A stretch of 64,000 nt of DNA from Gnetum montanum (lineage: Eukaryota > Streptophyta > Gnetopsida > Gnetales > Gnetaceae), in assembly GCA_015680685.1 (NCBI GenBank), contig MNCI01002981.1, positions 260,061-324,060 of the forward strand. Direction: 5' to 3'. Below, piece by piece: positions 22,001 to 35,800 of the stretch. The notes beneath the pieces are model-generated. The model was not told where the DNA came from and searched no databases. It saw nothing but the letters and a program-made list of their open reading frames with translations. How positions within the stretch are numbered: position 1 is the first letter of the stretch; each line of letters begins with the position of its first letter. A program made the position numbers and the translations under genes.

Positions 22001-25000
22001 ATGTTAATAAAACCTCTGAATCTGTTCAAGAGTATTGTACTTATATCATTGCCTCCATCCTGCAGATGTTCACTGGAAAAGAATTGTTTGGTTACCATAT
22101 TTATCAGCTATTTTATTCAAATTCCTCTGCTCAGGTAAAATTCAAAAAGGATGTTGATAAGGCCTCTTTATTTCATTGGTTCATTGTTGATGGAATAAGA
22201 AATGTGCACGATGTCTTCGAAGTTATAATTCGGGCAATGGCTGCTTTTCCAACGAATAAAGTCATACAGATAGGCACTTCCTACGTGCTAGAGAAATTGT
22301 TTCAACTTTACCTTCTTACAGCTAATGTAATGCATATATCCAACGGAGAAGAAAATGATGAATTTGTTGAGTACCAAAATAATGATTTGAAAGATACTTC
22401 ATGTATGTCAGGTGCCCCTATATTTCCATGTATTGATTAATGAATAATTCAGATATGCAACCTCTTATATCTTCTTTCTGTTTCTTTGTCGTGTGCAGAC
22501 AGGGAATACAGGAGTCAGAATAATTATTCTAGTAATTTTGGCCAGAGTTCAAGACTAACGGACGGCTTTGCCAGAGTGCATGATTCAAATGATTTTATTG
22601 ATTATGTGCTGCTAGAAGCAAGCTTATTGCTACATGTAGCATCAAAATTTGTTGCAGTGTTCTTCATGAATGAGCAAAGTAGCGTTTCTTCACACACATG
22701 CAAAAAGTTACCCATGAAGCTCACGGGCATGAAGTTCTGCTGCAATGTTAGTGCTTCAATCTTTCCAGAGGAGAGTTGGCTTTGTCTGTTACGTGTTATT
22801 GGAAAATTTTTATGTAAACTCTCAGAGCATCTCAGAGATTTCTCTACAAGAGTATCAAATGATTTTTCTTCCACCAGTATTGATGACCAATCCCCTGAAA
22901 TAGCAATTAAACAATTTCTAATGGTAGCCAGGAAGTATTTTGATTCAAAGAGAGATCTTTTCAATGCAAATTCTCTAGAAGTTATTGATGCAACCCATAA
23001 CAAAATTTTGGAACACAAATTATCATCTAATGATGTCTTTTTGGATCTTCCATCATTGCTCACGAAGGCAATACAGAATGTTCACCGACTACTATCAATG
23101 TTAAGAGATAGTGATGCTCGTGCTTCGGCTCTTCAAGCTCTTCCTAATCTCTATGAAGGATACAGGACCGTTTGTGTGAAAATAAATCAAGAAAGTGATA
23201 CGCAGACTTTAAGGCAGGCACTCTGGTCAGTATAATACAGTGCAACATATATCTGTCTTTTAAAAAGCTTAAAGGTAGGTTGACCTCATTGACATTTATT
23301 TGGAAATAAATTTTTCAATATTTTTTTTCACAGGAATGATGAAGATGTAGGCATAGACATTCTGCTCGATTGTGTGGGTGTCTGGAAAGATAAAACCACA
23401 TTAAACATAGCAATACTCTCTATGCATGCTCTTTTTTGTGCTTGTAAAAATGTTGCAGCTTCAGAAGAAATAAATCGCGTATTTGGACATGAGGGCAGTG
23501 GCACTAAACTTCTAGTTTCTACTCTACAAAAAGCAGTAAATCAAAATATTGATTTTAACGAAAGGAAGAAATTACTTAAGTGGTGTCTTAATGGTTTAAG
23601 TATTATTTGTAGATGTAGTTTTGATGTAGAATTCTCGTATGCTTTGACTGGGGGAGCAGACCTTGTTGTTGCAGCTCTAAATCAATACAGTCATGATGAA
23701 GAAATCTGTGAAAGTGCCCTCAAGTCCCTAGGAATTTCTTTGGGTGGGAAACATGATTTCCTCACTGTTCTTTCCGCTGCAGTAGAGAGGAATCTAACCT
23801 TTGGGAAAGGCAAATCAAGCAAGAAAAAAAAGCACGTTTCAAATGGGGCAAATGCTGTGGTGGGACTGAGTCATATCTTTGATGAATTTATTTTTAGTAG
23901 TAAAGCTTCTTTGGAAGACAAAAACAGTTCTGAACAGAGCATGGAAGAAAAGAGGTGTACCCAAATTAGAAGTGTACTTAATCTGTCAGAACATTCATGT
24001 CATCTTTTCCAAACATTAGTTGCTGCAAGTCCAAGGTGTGGAGGACCTATTTTTACAGTGGAGCTTCTTAAGTATCTTAATAATCGTGCGTTAAACGGAA
24101 TGGTAGTTACTGATACTCAGCAAGGTCATATTTGCGAATTAATTGGCTACATGGCAAATCATAGTGCAACTTGGCGCAAAGATTTTATCAATGGAGGTGT
24201 CATTGAAGCTGTTTTGTTAACAATGGAAATTAGATTTCAGTGGAGGAAGCAAAAATTTTCATTCTGTAAATCATTTGATGATTTTTCGGGAATGCCTGGA
24301 ACTCCTTTACAAGAAATTGAAGTTATAGTTTCTGAGGAAGCTTGTACTAAAACGAACACGAGTATTTCAGGTAAGTTTCCTCTCTTGAAACTTTTGGAAC
24401 TAGAAGCAGTAATGCTTCATAAATTTTAATACATATGTTTTTATTATCAGAAAATGGCATTGTCTTACAATTTCTTCAACCTGCATTACGGGCTCTTTTA
24501 AACTTGGTGAAGGATCCCGAAGACTGCAATTTTTCAGCATTACACGAAATTATTCAGGTTTGCAGGAATACCATCTTTTCTCTCTTTCATATGAGTTATG
24601 CTGTCCATCTCAGGTTACGATTACTTTGGATTGTATAATTAAATTTAGGGACGAAAGCTAAAGTAGAGCTAGGTTGATTATCTTTAAACTGTGATTTGTT
24701 ATTCAAATATTTCATGGAATGAGTAGTCAATAAAACGAACTCCTGAAGTTGACACACGTGCATATTTTGCATTTAACTTTTTCGGGATACCAGTGAACCA
24801 ATTACATGTTATGGAAGCAATCATGTTTTTTAAGAGAATTGTATGAGTAGATATTACTGGATGATTTAAATTTGAAATGATATAGAGACTTGGGATATAA
24901 ATGATAGAACAAGTACAATGACTTCAATTATTTGAACATGAAAAATCAACTTAAAATATTAATACAGGAGAAGTCAATATATTCTAACACGTTAGCATAT

Positions 25001-28000
25001 TTTTATAACTTATAATTAACAGCAATGAATAACTTCTAAATTTTAATAGAAACTTATGTATTTGAAAAATAGATCTGGGTTTAATATAGAGCATATTCTT
25101 CTACTTGTATTTGAAAAATAGATCTGGGTTTAATATAGAGCATATTCTTCTACTTGTAGCATAAGTGATTAGGTGTTAGCTTAATGCAAAGATATTGACT
25201 TCAATTAGCAATGTATGGTTCTCCATGATAAGTAAATAGTAATGAATATCCTCGGAAAAAAAGAACACTAAAAAATCACAGGCAATTTTACCAAATGAGT
25301 ACCACAATAAATAATGAATCATATCATTAAATCTCGTAATCACTGATAGAACATAGAAAATTTTGACCGGTAAATTGAAGACATTTTTCAAGTAAATTAC
25401 ACGAACAAAGGGAGTATATTGCATGATCCTGTATTAGGCAATAAGTTTTTTCAATTAAGAAAAGCTTTCTATTTAGTTGGATCATACATAATTGGGAAAA
25501 TTAAGTAAGGGTTTGAGAATATTTAAATTGATTTTCTTTAGAAGATAAGATTACATAATGATAAATTATGACAAAGTTGTATTGATCATGCTTGCACCTT
25601 TGTTGCTTCTGTAGGTTTTGAAGGTTTGCTTTTAGATTAAATATTTTTTAAATAAACTATTAGTTGTATTATTACAATAATCTTCACTTTGAATTAAGTT
25701 AAATCTGTTTACTTTACTATTTTTATTTTTTCCTTAGAGAAATAAAATGAGCAATGTTTTTTTCTTCATAATAATTGGTGGAAATCTTTTCTTCTTTCTT
25801 TTGTTGCAAATTCCTTATTCAAGATAATTTGCATAATGATAATTTTGTTTGTGGCACATTGATGTTTAAATTAAATATTAACAGTTATATTATTATTCTT
25901 AATTTAAATTGAGTAACAGATTCCTTAATTATATTATTTGATTTTCATGTTAATACACAAGAGATTGATTTAGTATTTTTTGTATATATTTTAAATGAAA
26001 TTTATAATTAAAATAAATAATATTTTTATTTTTTAATATTTAAGTTCTTAAAATTCTTCAAATTGGTATTTACTCTATTTCTTTTATGTTCTTACCTGGA
26101 ATACAAACAGGCAATCACAGTTCTCTTGCATAGTTTTGGAGGTTTGCAGGATGAAAGGACAGTCACCTGGAGCCACAGGGCTCATCCCACAAGTAAATTA
26201 TTGCGTCCATCATTCTTTACTAATGCAAGGCAGATTCTAGCTCAGCTTGGAGTAACAAGGTTTGTCCTTATTTGGTAATTATATTGAGTTTTATTAGCTT
26301 GTACCAAAAACGTTGTATTTTAACATTTCACGTTCATATTTGTTTGTGAATTTCATTCATTTTTAATTAGCTAAACATTATTTCAGGATTAATGGTAGGA
26401 ATTTATGCCAGATGGCTACAGAGGTAGGGGATCTGGAGTGTTTGAAGATTCTGGTTAGTAAAGGTGTGGACGTATGTGCGCAGGATTCTTTGGGTAGAAC
26501 TGCTCTATGGTACGCTCAGAAATCTCACCAAGATGACATCGTTCAATTTTTAAAGTCTCATTTAAACTCTTGTAAGATGAGATCACACGTAAAAGCAAAG
26601 AACGTGAAAAGAGGAGAAAGATGCAAAAAACATGAAGTTACTCCACCCAAAAAAAAGGAAATAACTGAAAATGGAATCCAATCATCAGATACCTCTTCCA
26701 TACGCGAATTAGATCACAGATCAGTTGGGGGAATATTTAATGAATCAAATTGCTTGCAGAACGGGGACAAGCCCACCGTAAAAGAGAAAATGCAAGGCAA
26801 TTTTGGGGAAGATAATGTGACCTCTAGAGTGGCAAATGTCAAATCAGAAAAAGTTGGAAAGTTGAATTCAATGCTACAAGAAGCTCTGGTTTCTGGGAAC
26901 AAAGAAAAGTTAGAACTTTCTCTACGAACTTGTGAATCTCGTTCTGCAGAATGTAATCAGGAACTAATAAAAAAAGTCAAAGCTTCCCTGCAGAAAAAAG
27001 TGAGACGCCATGAAAAGTATGTTAACCTGGAGGAGGAATTAAATTCATCCTTAAGAAATGGTGATAAAGATTGTCTCGCTGCAGCTATCTTAGCAATCGA
27101 ATCTGTGCCAAGGTATGTAACGTTATTGCAGCAGAAACTAAATGCTGCCAGAGAAGAACTACGCAAACTTGAAGCTCTAGAAATCGAAGCTCAAAAAAAT
27201 ATCCAAGTTTCAGAAGTTGCACAAACTTCTGAATGCCTGAAGGATAAAGGTAAACTTCAAGATGACAAACCTGCAGCTGAAATTGAACCAAGTAAAGAAT
27301 ACCAAAAGAAAGTTTCTGATAACAGCTCTGATGATTTCAAGTTATGGGATCAATGTGAACCACAGAAACAAAGCAAGAAATCTTATGAATCAGTGGCTGC
27401 CACGACCGTTTCCAACAGCTTCAACACGGTAGAATCAAAGCATAAACCAGGTCAGATTCAGCCAGTTTCAACTAAATTGTTAAATTCAATGCAACCAATA
27501 GATCCAGTGGTTCATCCTAAGCGCATAGAGACTTCGGATCATCCAAAGGCAGAGTCATCACATTGCAGAAATACTGACCAATACCGTCCTTGCCAGAGAT
27601 TCTTCAAGGCAAAATTGGACGATGAAACTCCTACACAGATGCACAATTCTGTTGCAGAAGAAGTATCCAGTCAAAAAACGCCACCAGATACAGCGCGGAG
27701 GTTCTCGAACAATAACATGGCTGAGCCTGCCAATTTCGGACAGAACTTGAACAGGGAACCAGACACATCACAACTCCTTTTTGGTTTTAGTGGCCATCCC
27801 CTACCATTTGGATGTCATGCAACATACGGTGATATCCAGCGCAGAAGCAGCTTTCCAGATCAAAGCCAAATCACGATGACACCTACCCTCCATCCATTTC
27901 ATATTATTGACAGTCAAATCTATTCTGACTCAATTGTTCCTGAGCTTTTGCATACACCCTCTTTCAGTACAGAAAGCCCCAGTTCTGAACAAATGGATTT

Positions 28001-28091
28001 TTATAACAAGTTTTCAGATAATGAAGCTTGCTGTAGCTACTTTTTACCTTCAACACTGTTAGATGATCCAGACGATTGGGAGTGTACGTGA
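19005..28091 (+). CDS. large armadillo-like / ankyrin repeat protein, 8 coding exons, function unknown
   Basis: Proposed exons: 19005-20244, 20526-20764, 21466-22402, 22499-23225, 23334-24370, 24451-24557, 26111-26259 and 26387-28091. They join in frame to 6141 bases (2046 residues plus TGA), with GT-AG at every junction (the exon 3 acceptor is weak). A start at 19005 follows an acceptor by 5 bases. The chain has helical armadillo-like repeats, for example residues ~494-590 (REGCRTLQELC, ALVSAMSQFPEDIRIQYYA, TNETIQVEACRILYTIC) and ~1060-1180. An ankyrin repeat lies at the start of exon 8 (about 1480-1540: MATEVGDLECLKILVSKGVDV, DSLGRTALWYAQ). It is followed by a charged, probably coiled-coil stretch (~1630-1720) and a long disordered, Ser/Pro-rich tail. 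There is no signal peptide or membrane segment. Armadillo and ankyrin folds usually bind proteins, so a scaffold is likely. I do not recognise the family. Confidence 0.82.
25057..25154 (+). repeat. perfect 49-base tandem duplication in intron 6 of the ARM/ANK gene
   Basis: 25057-25105 and 25106-25154 are identical copies beginning TGTATTTGAAAAATAGATCT and ending CTTCTACT, with no spacer. Identity implies a recent event. It lies deep in the 1.55 kb intron 24558-26110, away from splice sites. Confidence 0.95.
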
Positions 28092-29026
28092 ACATGATTG
28101 TGCAAGTGATACGCGCGAAACATGTTCGTCTTGGGAAGCTGCGGAGACACATTTGATTTTTCATTCTGCTTCAAAGTCATATCGGAACGTGGCTGCAAAC
28201 TCTGCTGGAAGCCTAATGTCTTGCATGAGGTTACATTCGGACAAATAGGTATTCCCGGCCTTTTGGTCGCATGCGGACGTCGTTTCTGTTTTAATGGAAT
28301 TGTACAGAGAGCCTTAATGCCTGTTCAACTTTTTCAATTGTTATAGAAAAATGAAATTGATTCTTTCAAGTATGGAAAACTACCGATAGTAAATAATTTT
28401 GTTCATAACACACAAAGGGAGGGTTTGAACTTTGATAAATAATATAACTGTCCCAGAAAATCATATATATTGGTTATGGCATTCATTTTTGTTTGGCCGT
28501 TTAAGAAAAATCTAACATTCCACCTGAAATATTTTGTTGCAATTTTTTTTGGAAAAATCCTTTCAATTAAAATATAAAAATATTATAAACTTTATCTTAT
28601 AATCATTATAAATAAGATTTAAGATTCATTTTTTAAGTACAAAACCATTTATGTGATGGCATTTACCATCGAAATGGTTAACTTTGATTAGAAATAATGA
28701 AACTGAAATAGGCTAGTATTTTTTAAAATTTTTTATTTGCAATGTTTAGAAGCGATGAACAATGGGAAAGAAAACGAAATAGAAGGATACCCTACGTTAC
28801 CCTCAGTACATCTCGGACCAAGAATGTAAGGAATATTTGGACCGAGTTAACATGTTGCTTAAGGAAAATGTGATGTACTTGCATCCGTGTGTTCACCATG
28901 TCTTTTTACCATGCCTTTGAATGCATAAATTCATTGTATACAAGATGTGAAAAAAAAAAAAAAATTTCTGTTAGTGCTAGCACTTGGCCATTGAAGATTT
29001 CATTTTGAAAACCTTAAAGCATTTTA
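28092..29026. other. 3' untranslated region and spacer downstream of the ARM/ANK gene
   Basis: The first ~290 bases keep near-exon composition and are probably 3' UTR. AT-rich sequence follows, with an A run at 28951-28963. I cannot assign the polyadenylation signal. The neighbouring RlmN-type gene ends at 29890 on the other strand, so the two genes converge here. Confidence 0.5.
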
Positions 29027-29166
29027 GAGCCGGTTTGGATGCCTGATTCTTTGGGTACTGTTTCTACAGATTCTATCCATCTTATCTAAAAATTTATATG
29101 GTTTTGACTGGTTCTACGAAATTTTACCTGTACACATCTTCAGATTGCACGTATCCAAACAGACCC
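29027..29166. mobile_element. Tourist-like MITE (PIF/Harbinger type), about 140 bases
   Basis: The ends GAGCCGGTTTGGATGC and (reverse complement of the right end) GGGTCTGTTTGGATACGTGC form imperfect terminal inverted repeats. The trinucleotide TTA flanks both ends (29024-29026 and 29167-29169), as expected for PIF/Harbinger insertion. There is no coding capacity. The GTTTGGAT core is common in plant MITE termini. Confidence 0.72.
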
Positions 29167-29889
29167 TTATGGAATCCATAAAAATGTACTAATGAATCCA
29201 ATCTTCCATTCATGCGTCATGCAATTTTTTACCAGTATCAAGAAGTCCTGTAAAACTTCTTGCATTTCTGAGTACATAAACGGTTTTCGACCCATTTTAG
29301 TAATATGGGAAAAAATTTCAATAAACCTTTGACTTTTTAAGCAATATCGAAATTTGCTACTGTTGTTTCCATGATTTATGGAAAGCCTTCCAAACTGTTT
29401 TTCTCTTTTTTACAAATTTTTACCCAAGATGTAACTAAAAAATCTTGATCATTCAAGACTGCAATGGGTGGTAACCTCTTAGCACAATTAGCACTTTGCA
29501 TGCAACCATGGCCTTGCCACTTTGTTTCTGTCAAATAGGCCCATATTTTGTTTGCTGCCAAAACAAATATGATAAATAACCGGAGGCAGGGAATAATACA
29601 GTATTTCATGGACGATTACATGTTTGCATCTGATATTCGATAAATCAAATCTAATGCATAGTAACCTCATTCTGGAACAAGATACCATACCTTAAATCAG
29701 TGTTACTTAAGAGCTCATGTATCCGTTTTCATCACATGCATGTTTGGTAGTTGTAAAGTGCTTTCAATCAACGCAACTATTACCCAGAGCAACAAACCTC
29801 TAATGGTCAAAGCTCAGCAATTTCTCCAGAGAACTCATCTGGCAATTACAGTTCACAAACTCCAGTTTTTCACAAAATCAGTTTTTTAT

Positions 29890-32800
29890 TTATATACAAT
29901 CTTCAATGTCTGGAATGCTATCGCTTGTTGTGTTACACTTATTTTTGGCAGGTGCTTTTGTTGCCAAAACATCTACCACAAGTTGACCACAAGCACCACT
30001 TATGTCTTGCCCCATTTCCTGGCGGATTGTTGTTCTGATGTGATACACGGTCCTCAGCAGTTTTTGGAATGCCTTGACATTTTCCAGTGTGCTTGTTTTA
30101 TATTTGCTGACAGTTCCAATAGGATTGAAAGGTATCAAATTTACAACCTACAATGAACAAATTCAACACTAATCACAATTAAATGCAGAATTGGAATTAA
30201 AAAAAAAATCTAAATAGCAATGTTAAGACAGACAGACAAAAAAAAGTTATTTCTGAGGAGTTCAGGTGTTCGATGTTGTGTCCAAAACAACGGTATGGAA
30301 GTTTTTATTCACATGCAATGTCATGAAATATCAAATATTCCTGTTCAGCACAATCTGTTTCACTATATTAAAATGTATGCCTTACACAACACATACCACA
30401 TCATAACCGCTGAGCAACTCTCCCAAGAGATGCGCATGTGCTTCTTGATCATTTACTCCATCCAACATTATGTATTCAATCAGTATTTTACGTTTGCTAC
30501 ATAGAAACATAAATAAAATTATTGGCCATGGTTTTCAGACATTCTTGAGATATCAGATTACAATATCAAGGAAATATGAACAATAAATTTAAATAAGCAG
30601 GCATTCCTATTTAAATGTGATTCCTTCAAAGTCTCAAATTTCAGGATTCAAAAAAGAAATTGAAGTATACAACTTCTTAATAACTGAAATGATTGAGCTG
30701 ATGCCATCAGCCGACAAACATACAAACAAAAGCTCCAGCCCATTATAGCATTCTAAAATTCTAAAATTCGATATTCAATTATTGTGATTTCACATATGGG
30801 TGGAATTTGTAAACTCCAACCTTAATGTAAGAGCGACATACCAGTGTTCTTGATAACTACGCAATGACTCCATAAGCTTTGTTAAAGGAAATGCACGTGC
30901 AGCTGGCATTATTTGACAACGAATATCTTGTAAAGGAGCATGAAGTGAAACTGCAAGATTAATATTTGGTAAATCATGCTTTAAATTATTAATTCCATGA
31001 ATGATTCCCACCTGTCAAAATTTCAAAATTAGTTGCCAAGTTAATCGGCTAAGATTTTTTGTATAACAAAAAAAGTTGCAAGAGTATTATGGTAAGCAGT
31101 ATAAAATATAAAATGGAAAACCGTCAAAACTGAAATGCAACATGAAAGTCGATTTGGGCTTTGAAATAACAAGACATCTTATCATCAATTTTCTCTTCAT
31201 TAAAAACCTAGAACAAAAGAATACAGATTACCAATCAATTTTACGAACAAAACTTGAAAGATCGCAAACCGTAAAAACTCAAACAAATCATAAAGAGTAC
31301 AAAAGATCAGGGACATTGTTTGACAAACAGGGGTCCTGTTATGTTTTAATTGGGAACAAAACACTTTGAAACGCTGATCAGTGAGGCATAGCTTCTTGGT
31401 AACGTATGTGACATCAACCCTACTAGTTTCAGGTGAAATATTTAGAAATTTAGCTATGCGTTAGGATAATAATTTGATCCACATGAAGGTGGGTAGCAGA
31501 TGCCACACGTAATCAAGATATCCTAGTTGCAACCAAAACATGCCCGTACCCAAAAATCGGTATGAAATTGGAAAGCAGCTACTAAATAGAAACCTATACA
31601 CAATAGCAATGATTAGCATCAAAGATCAAGTGAAATGGCAAAAGGCCAAGGGACTCCCAGAATGAGAGCTATTGGGTTGAAAGTAGCCCAAGAGACTTGA
31701 ACAATAGGTGGGCTGTAATAAACAGCAATGAGGCACACTAGCAGATAATCATGTGCTGTGAATTCTATTAAGGATGACAACTTGAAGAGAGTTATTTGGA
31801 AGACCCATACTAAAGCATTCACTAGAATTTGTATAATCCGGTTTTTGTATTAGAATTAATGATTCTATAACATTATCCACTAATTATATGAAATACCATT
31901 CCCTCACTAAGTCGATGGTTAACTGAAATTCCTGCTTTCGTAGTTAACAAAACTTAAAACACTTGAACATGATAAAACATATTTGAATCATAAGTTCACA
32001 AGGTATAGTAGTTCATATATAATTAGTGGATAATGTAATGTTATAAAATCATAAATTCTAACACAAAAACCCAATTATTCAAATTCTATTCTATGCTTTA
32101 GTATGGTTAATTAAAACTCCTGCTTTTGTAATTAACAAAACTTTAACAATTAAACAGGATAAAACATTTATGAATCATAAGTTCAAGAATGTTTAGCAGG
32201 TCTAGCCCAATGCCCCATAAGATTGAAAATCACACAGCCTATGAAGAGAAGAAAATGTAAACGCTACAACAGTCTTTGGGCCGTGTAAACTTCCTACTGT
32301 GCCAAAGTTATTATCATATAATGGTCTTCTAAGTTGTCTTCTGCATGATAAAATTCAGAATAATGTGTTGTTATCAACAACAAAATCATGTTGGTTTTTT
32401 GAAATGGGCAGAGTGGGGAAGGGAGCAGGAGTGGGAGTGGGGGAGCGGGTGCTGGTGCATTTGCAGAGGGGACCGCGCATGCTGGAGCTGGAGCGGGAGA
32501 TGTACAGAACAGTCCAGAGGGCACCGTCAGCTCTGAGGAAAGTGGGCCTATGCAGGAGGGTGGTCAACAAGGATCAGTTTGGGTTCTGCAGGAGGACCCA
32601 AGGACGTTGCGGAACGGCCCAGGGATAGGCGGGTCTCTTGGAGGGGGGTGGAAGCCAAGAGTGGGAGGAATTGATGCCTGTTACCAGCAGGAGGGTCACA
32701 TATGACTACAGATGAAAGGCTGTTCTGAGGAAGGAAATCAAAGGATGGAACATAGCCTCATTGGGAAATTCATCTCCAAGGGTGTCAGGCCCAGCCTCAA

Positions 32801-35800
32801 CCTCACTGCAAAGTGGGAACATACCATGTGGAAAATGGAGGAGGTTGGGGTTCAATGCCTATCAGGGGAACTGCTCCTATTTATTTTATGGACTATGGAG
32901 GAACAGGACCGGGTTCTGGCTGGGAGGCCCTAGTTCTATGGGGCATGTGGCCTTGCTTTGACCCCTTGGAGACCCGGGGTGCACAGAGAAGAAGATCTAT
33001 TTGCTTGGGCACTAGTGTGGATTCGAACCTCCGGGATTTCATGGAAAATGTGGACGCCGGCGTTCCTCACAGCTTTTGCAGATTTCTTTGGAGATTTCAT
33101 TACCTTAGACAGATCCACTAACTCCATGATGAGGATGGGTTTTGGTTTTGTGCATTTTTGTCTCTGGCGCCCCCTGTCGTCAAAAGACCTTGTCAAGGAG
33201 GTCTCATTGGAATTTCCTATTGGTGCAAACACCATCAAAATCGAATATGAAAATCTGGAGGAACCCAATCCCACGTTGCAGTTTGGGAGGGGTTGTGCGG
33301 TCTGTGAAAAGACTAGAAACTTGGCCATTGAATGCAAGGTGAAGCAAGGTTTGGGAGATGCAGCAAAGCCCAAGGGCATGCAAGGAAAAGGTTCGGGCTG
33401 GTTCCAAATCCAGAAGGGACAAGCGATGTTGGTTGCCACAAAAAAGGAGATGCCTCCACAGATGATGGAGGAGACACAACTGGATGGGCCTGAGCCGACC
33501 AAAGCATTAGAGATGAAAGGCAAGGTTGTGAACAGGGGAGCAGGAAGGGCTGTGGAGGAGGAAGTTACATAGCGGACCCCCTGCACACCAGCGGGGAACA
33601 AGAGTGGAGGGGACCTGTCAATGCCAGAGCTCCCACTGTTGGGGGATTGGGTGTTGGTTGTTCGCAAATCTTCCAGACCATCAATGTCGGAGGTCCACGG
33701 GGAGGTCATTCAAACCCCTAGATTGGCCAACCTCACAAACCCATTGCAAGAAGCAAGCAAACACAACTGGAAATAGATTTGGGAATTCAATGAACCCTAA
33801 GGGAGGCTTTTGGGAATTGATCATTGAGTTTCCCATGAAGATTCTTTCTTAGAATTGCAAGGACTGGGGTACACCCTACAAAAGAACTACCCTAAAAGAC
33901 ATTGGTGGGCGTGAGGGTTGTGACGTAGTCTATTTGCAAGAGATGAAGCTACAACAGTTGGAGTTTGGTTGGTTGCAATGGCAAGGTTGGAATGCATAGT
34001 TATTTCCTTGTAGTGGTAGAGTGGGTGGTAGAGTGGGGGGCCTTGCGATACTAGCCCAAACAACGTTGGTGCTAGTGGACGAGTCCCGCTAGAGCCAAAT
34101 GGTACATTTGGCTCAAGAGGACCTTTGGCTCACAAACATATATGGGGCACAAAATTGGGAAGTTCCGGTATAGGAATTCCAGAGGCTGGCATTGGTGGTG
34201 CTAGACAAAAAGCGTTGGATTTTGATTGGAGATTTTAACCTGCATCTTTACACATGGAAAAAGATGGGAGGAAATAACAATATTCCCTCAAGCAGCCAAG
34301 AGTTGTTGGAGTTCCTCCAACAACATAGCCTGGTAGATATGGAAATAGAAGGCTGCAGTTTCTCTTGGAGCAACCAATGCAAAGGGATTGAGTGCATCTA
34401 GTTGAAGATTGACTGGGTGTGGGTGAGTACTAGTTTAGCACTTTAGTATAACATTCAGGTAATGAGCAAGGAGCGACAGGCATCTGACCATTGCTCCTTA
34501 TTATGCAACCTGCATGTGGTGCGTGGTTTGGGCCCTTGGCCTGTTAGATTTGAGCGTACATAGCTTTCTAAACCATGGCTCAGGCTGCTTGTGCACAATA
34601 TCTGGCAAGGGTACTCAGAAGAGGTGGACCCAAGGAACTTCATCAAGCACGACCTACGCACTCTCAAGGGCCAAATCAAGAATAACGCCACTGTGAATAA
34701 ATATGGTTTTTGGACCTTCTTCTCCTAGTTACTGCACCAGCTCTCTGCTATGCAGGCAAGGCAGGAACAAGGTGAAGATCTACATGAAGAGGAACAAACA
34801 CTACTGCGAGAATTGTAGGACCTCTCGCTGGAGGAGGTCTACTGGTGGCAACGTGCCAAAATCACATGACTTAGGGAGGGGGATAAAAATACCAAATTTT
34901 TCTTTGCGTTAGCAAAGGAGCGAGGACAGGAGAAGCACAAAATCAAGCTTGTTCAAGATGGGGTTGTCCTGGCAAATGAGGAGCAAGTCGCTAATACTGT
35001 GTGTCATTACTGGGGGAAGATCTGGTGAAGGAAAAATACTGGTCCAATTTTGGCGCACATACTGCAAGTGCTAGGATTGGTGGACAACCTGGCCTTGCTT
35101 CGCCTATTCACAGTGTAGGAGCTGGTCATCACAATGAGGACGATGAAGACTAACAAGGCACCTAGCCCTCACAGGTGGCCAATAGAGTTCTTCAAGGCAC
35201 ATATGGACCTCATGGGTGCAAATATCTTGTCAATCACATGCTCCATTGGTGGGAGGTAAGAAGCAAATTAAACTACTCACGCATTATTTTAATCCCCAAG
35301 ATTCCGGTGCCATCATCTCCCATGCACTTTCAGTCGATTGGGGTCTGCAACACTCTCCTCAAACTGTTTACAAAGATGTTGGTACAACGCTTGGTGCCGC
35401 TCATGCCTCAACTTGTCAGGCAGAATTAAGCAAGCTTTGTGAAGGGTCTTCCTACAGGACCAGGTACTTTTGATGCAAGAAACAATGTTGCGGAAGGGCT
35501 TTGCGCTAGATTTCGTGTGCCTATGCATGCAAATTCAGTTGTCGGGACAGTACTCGTTCAACATTGGGGGCAGGTTTTGGGGTTTTGCCTCGCCTAGGCA
35601 TGGCTTGCATCAAGGAGATCCCCTATCCCCCTTGCTCTTTATTTTGATCATGGATTTGCTGCAAGGGTACTGCAAGATAGAGGGGCTCTAAGGTGTGTTG
35701 GTAGTTGGGGTGCACTGCATCACAAAGCACTACGCCAATGACATGATTATCTTTGCATGTGCGGCCATCCTGTAGGCGATGACCCTTCAATGAGCACTGG

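Noticed and set aside
22412-22417. Alternative donor GTGCCC for exon 3 of the ARM/ANK gene
   Set aside because: It also keeps the frame, but GTATGT at 22403 is a much better donor and gives the same phase.
22602-23063. 153-codon minus-strand frame inside exon 4 of the ARM/ANK gene
   Set aside because: It is a shadow of a well-supported plus-strand exon whose phase matches its neighbours; no domain seen.
32936-33709. 257-codon minus-strand open frame in LINE-A
   Set aside because: It is antisense to the ORF1 remnant; the sense strand has the zinc-knuckle-like Cys pattern and the poly(A) tail fixes the element direction as plus.
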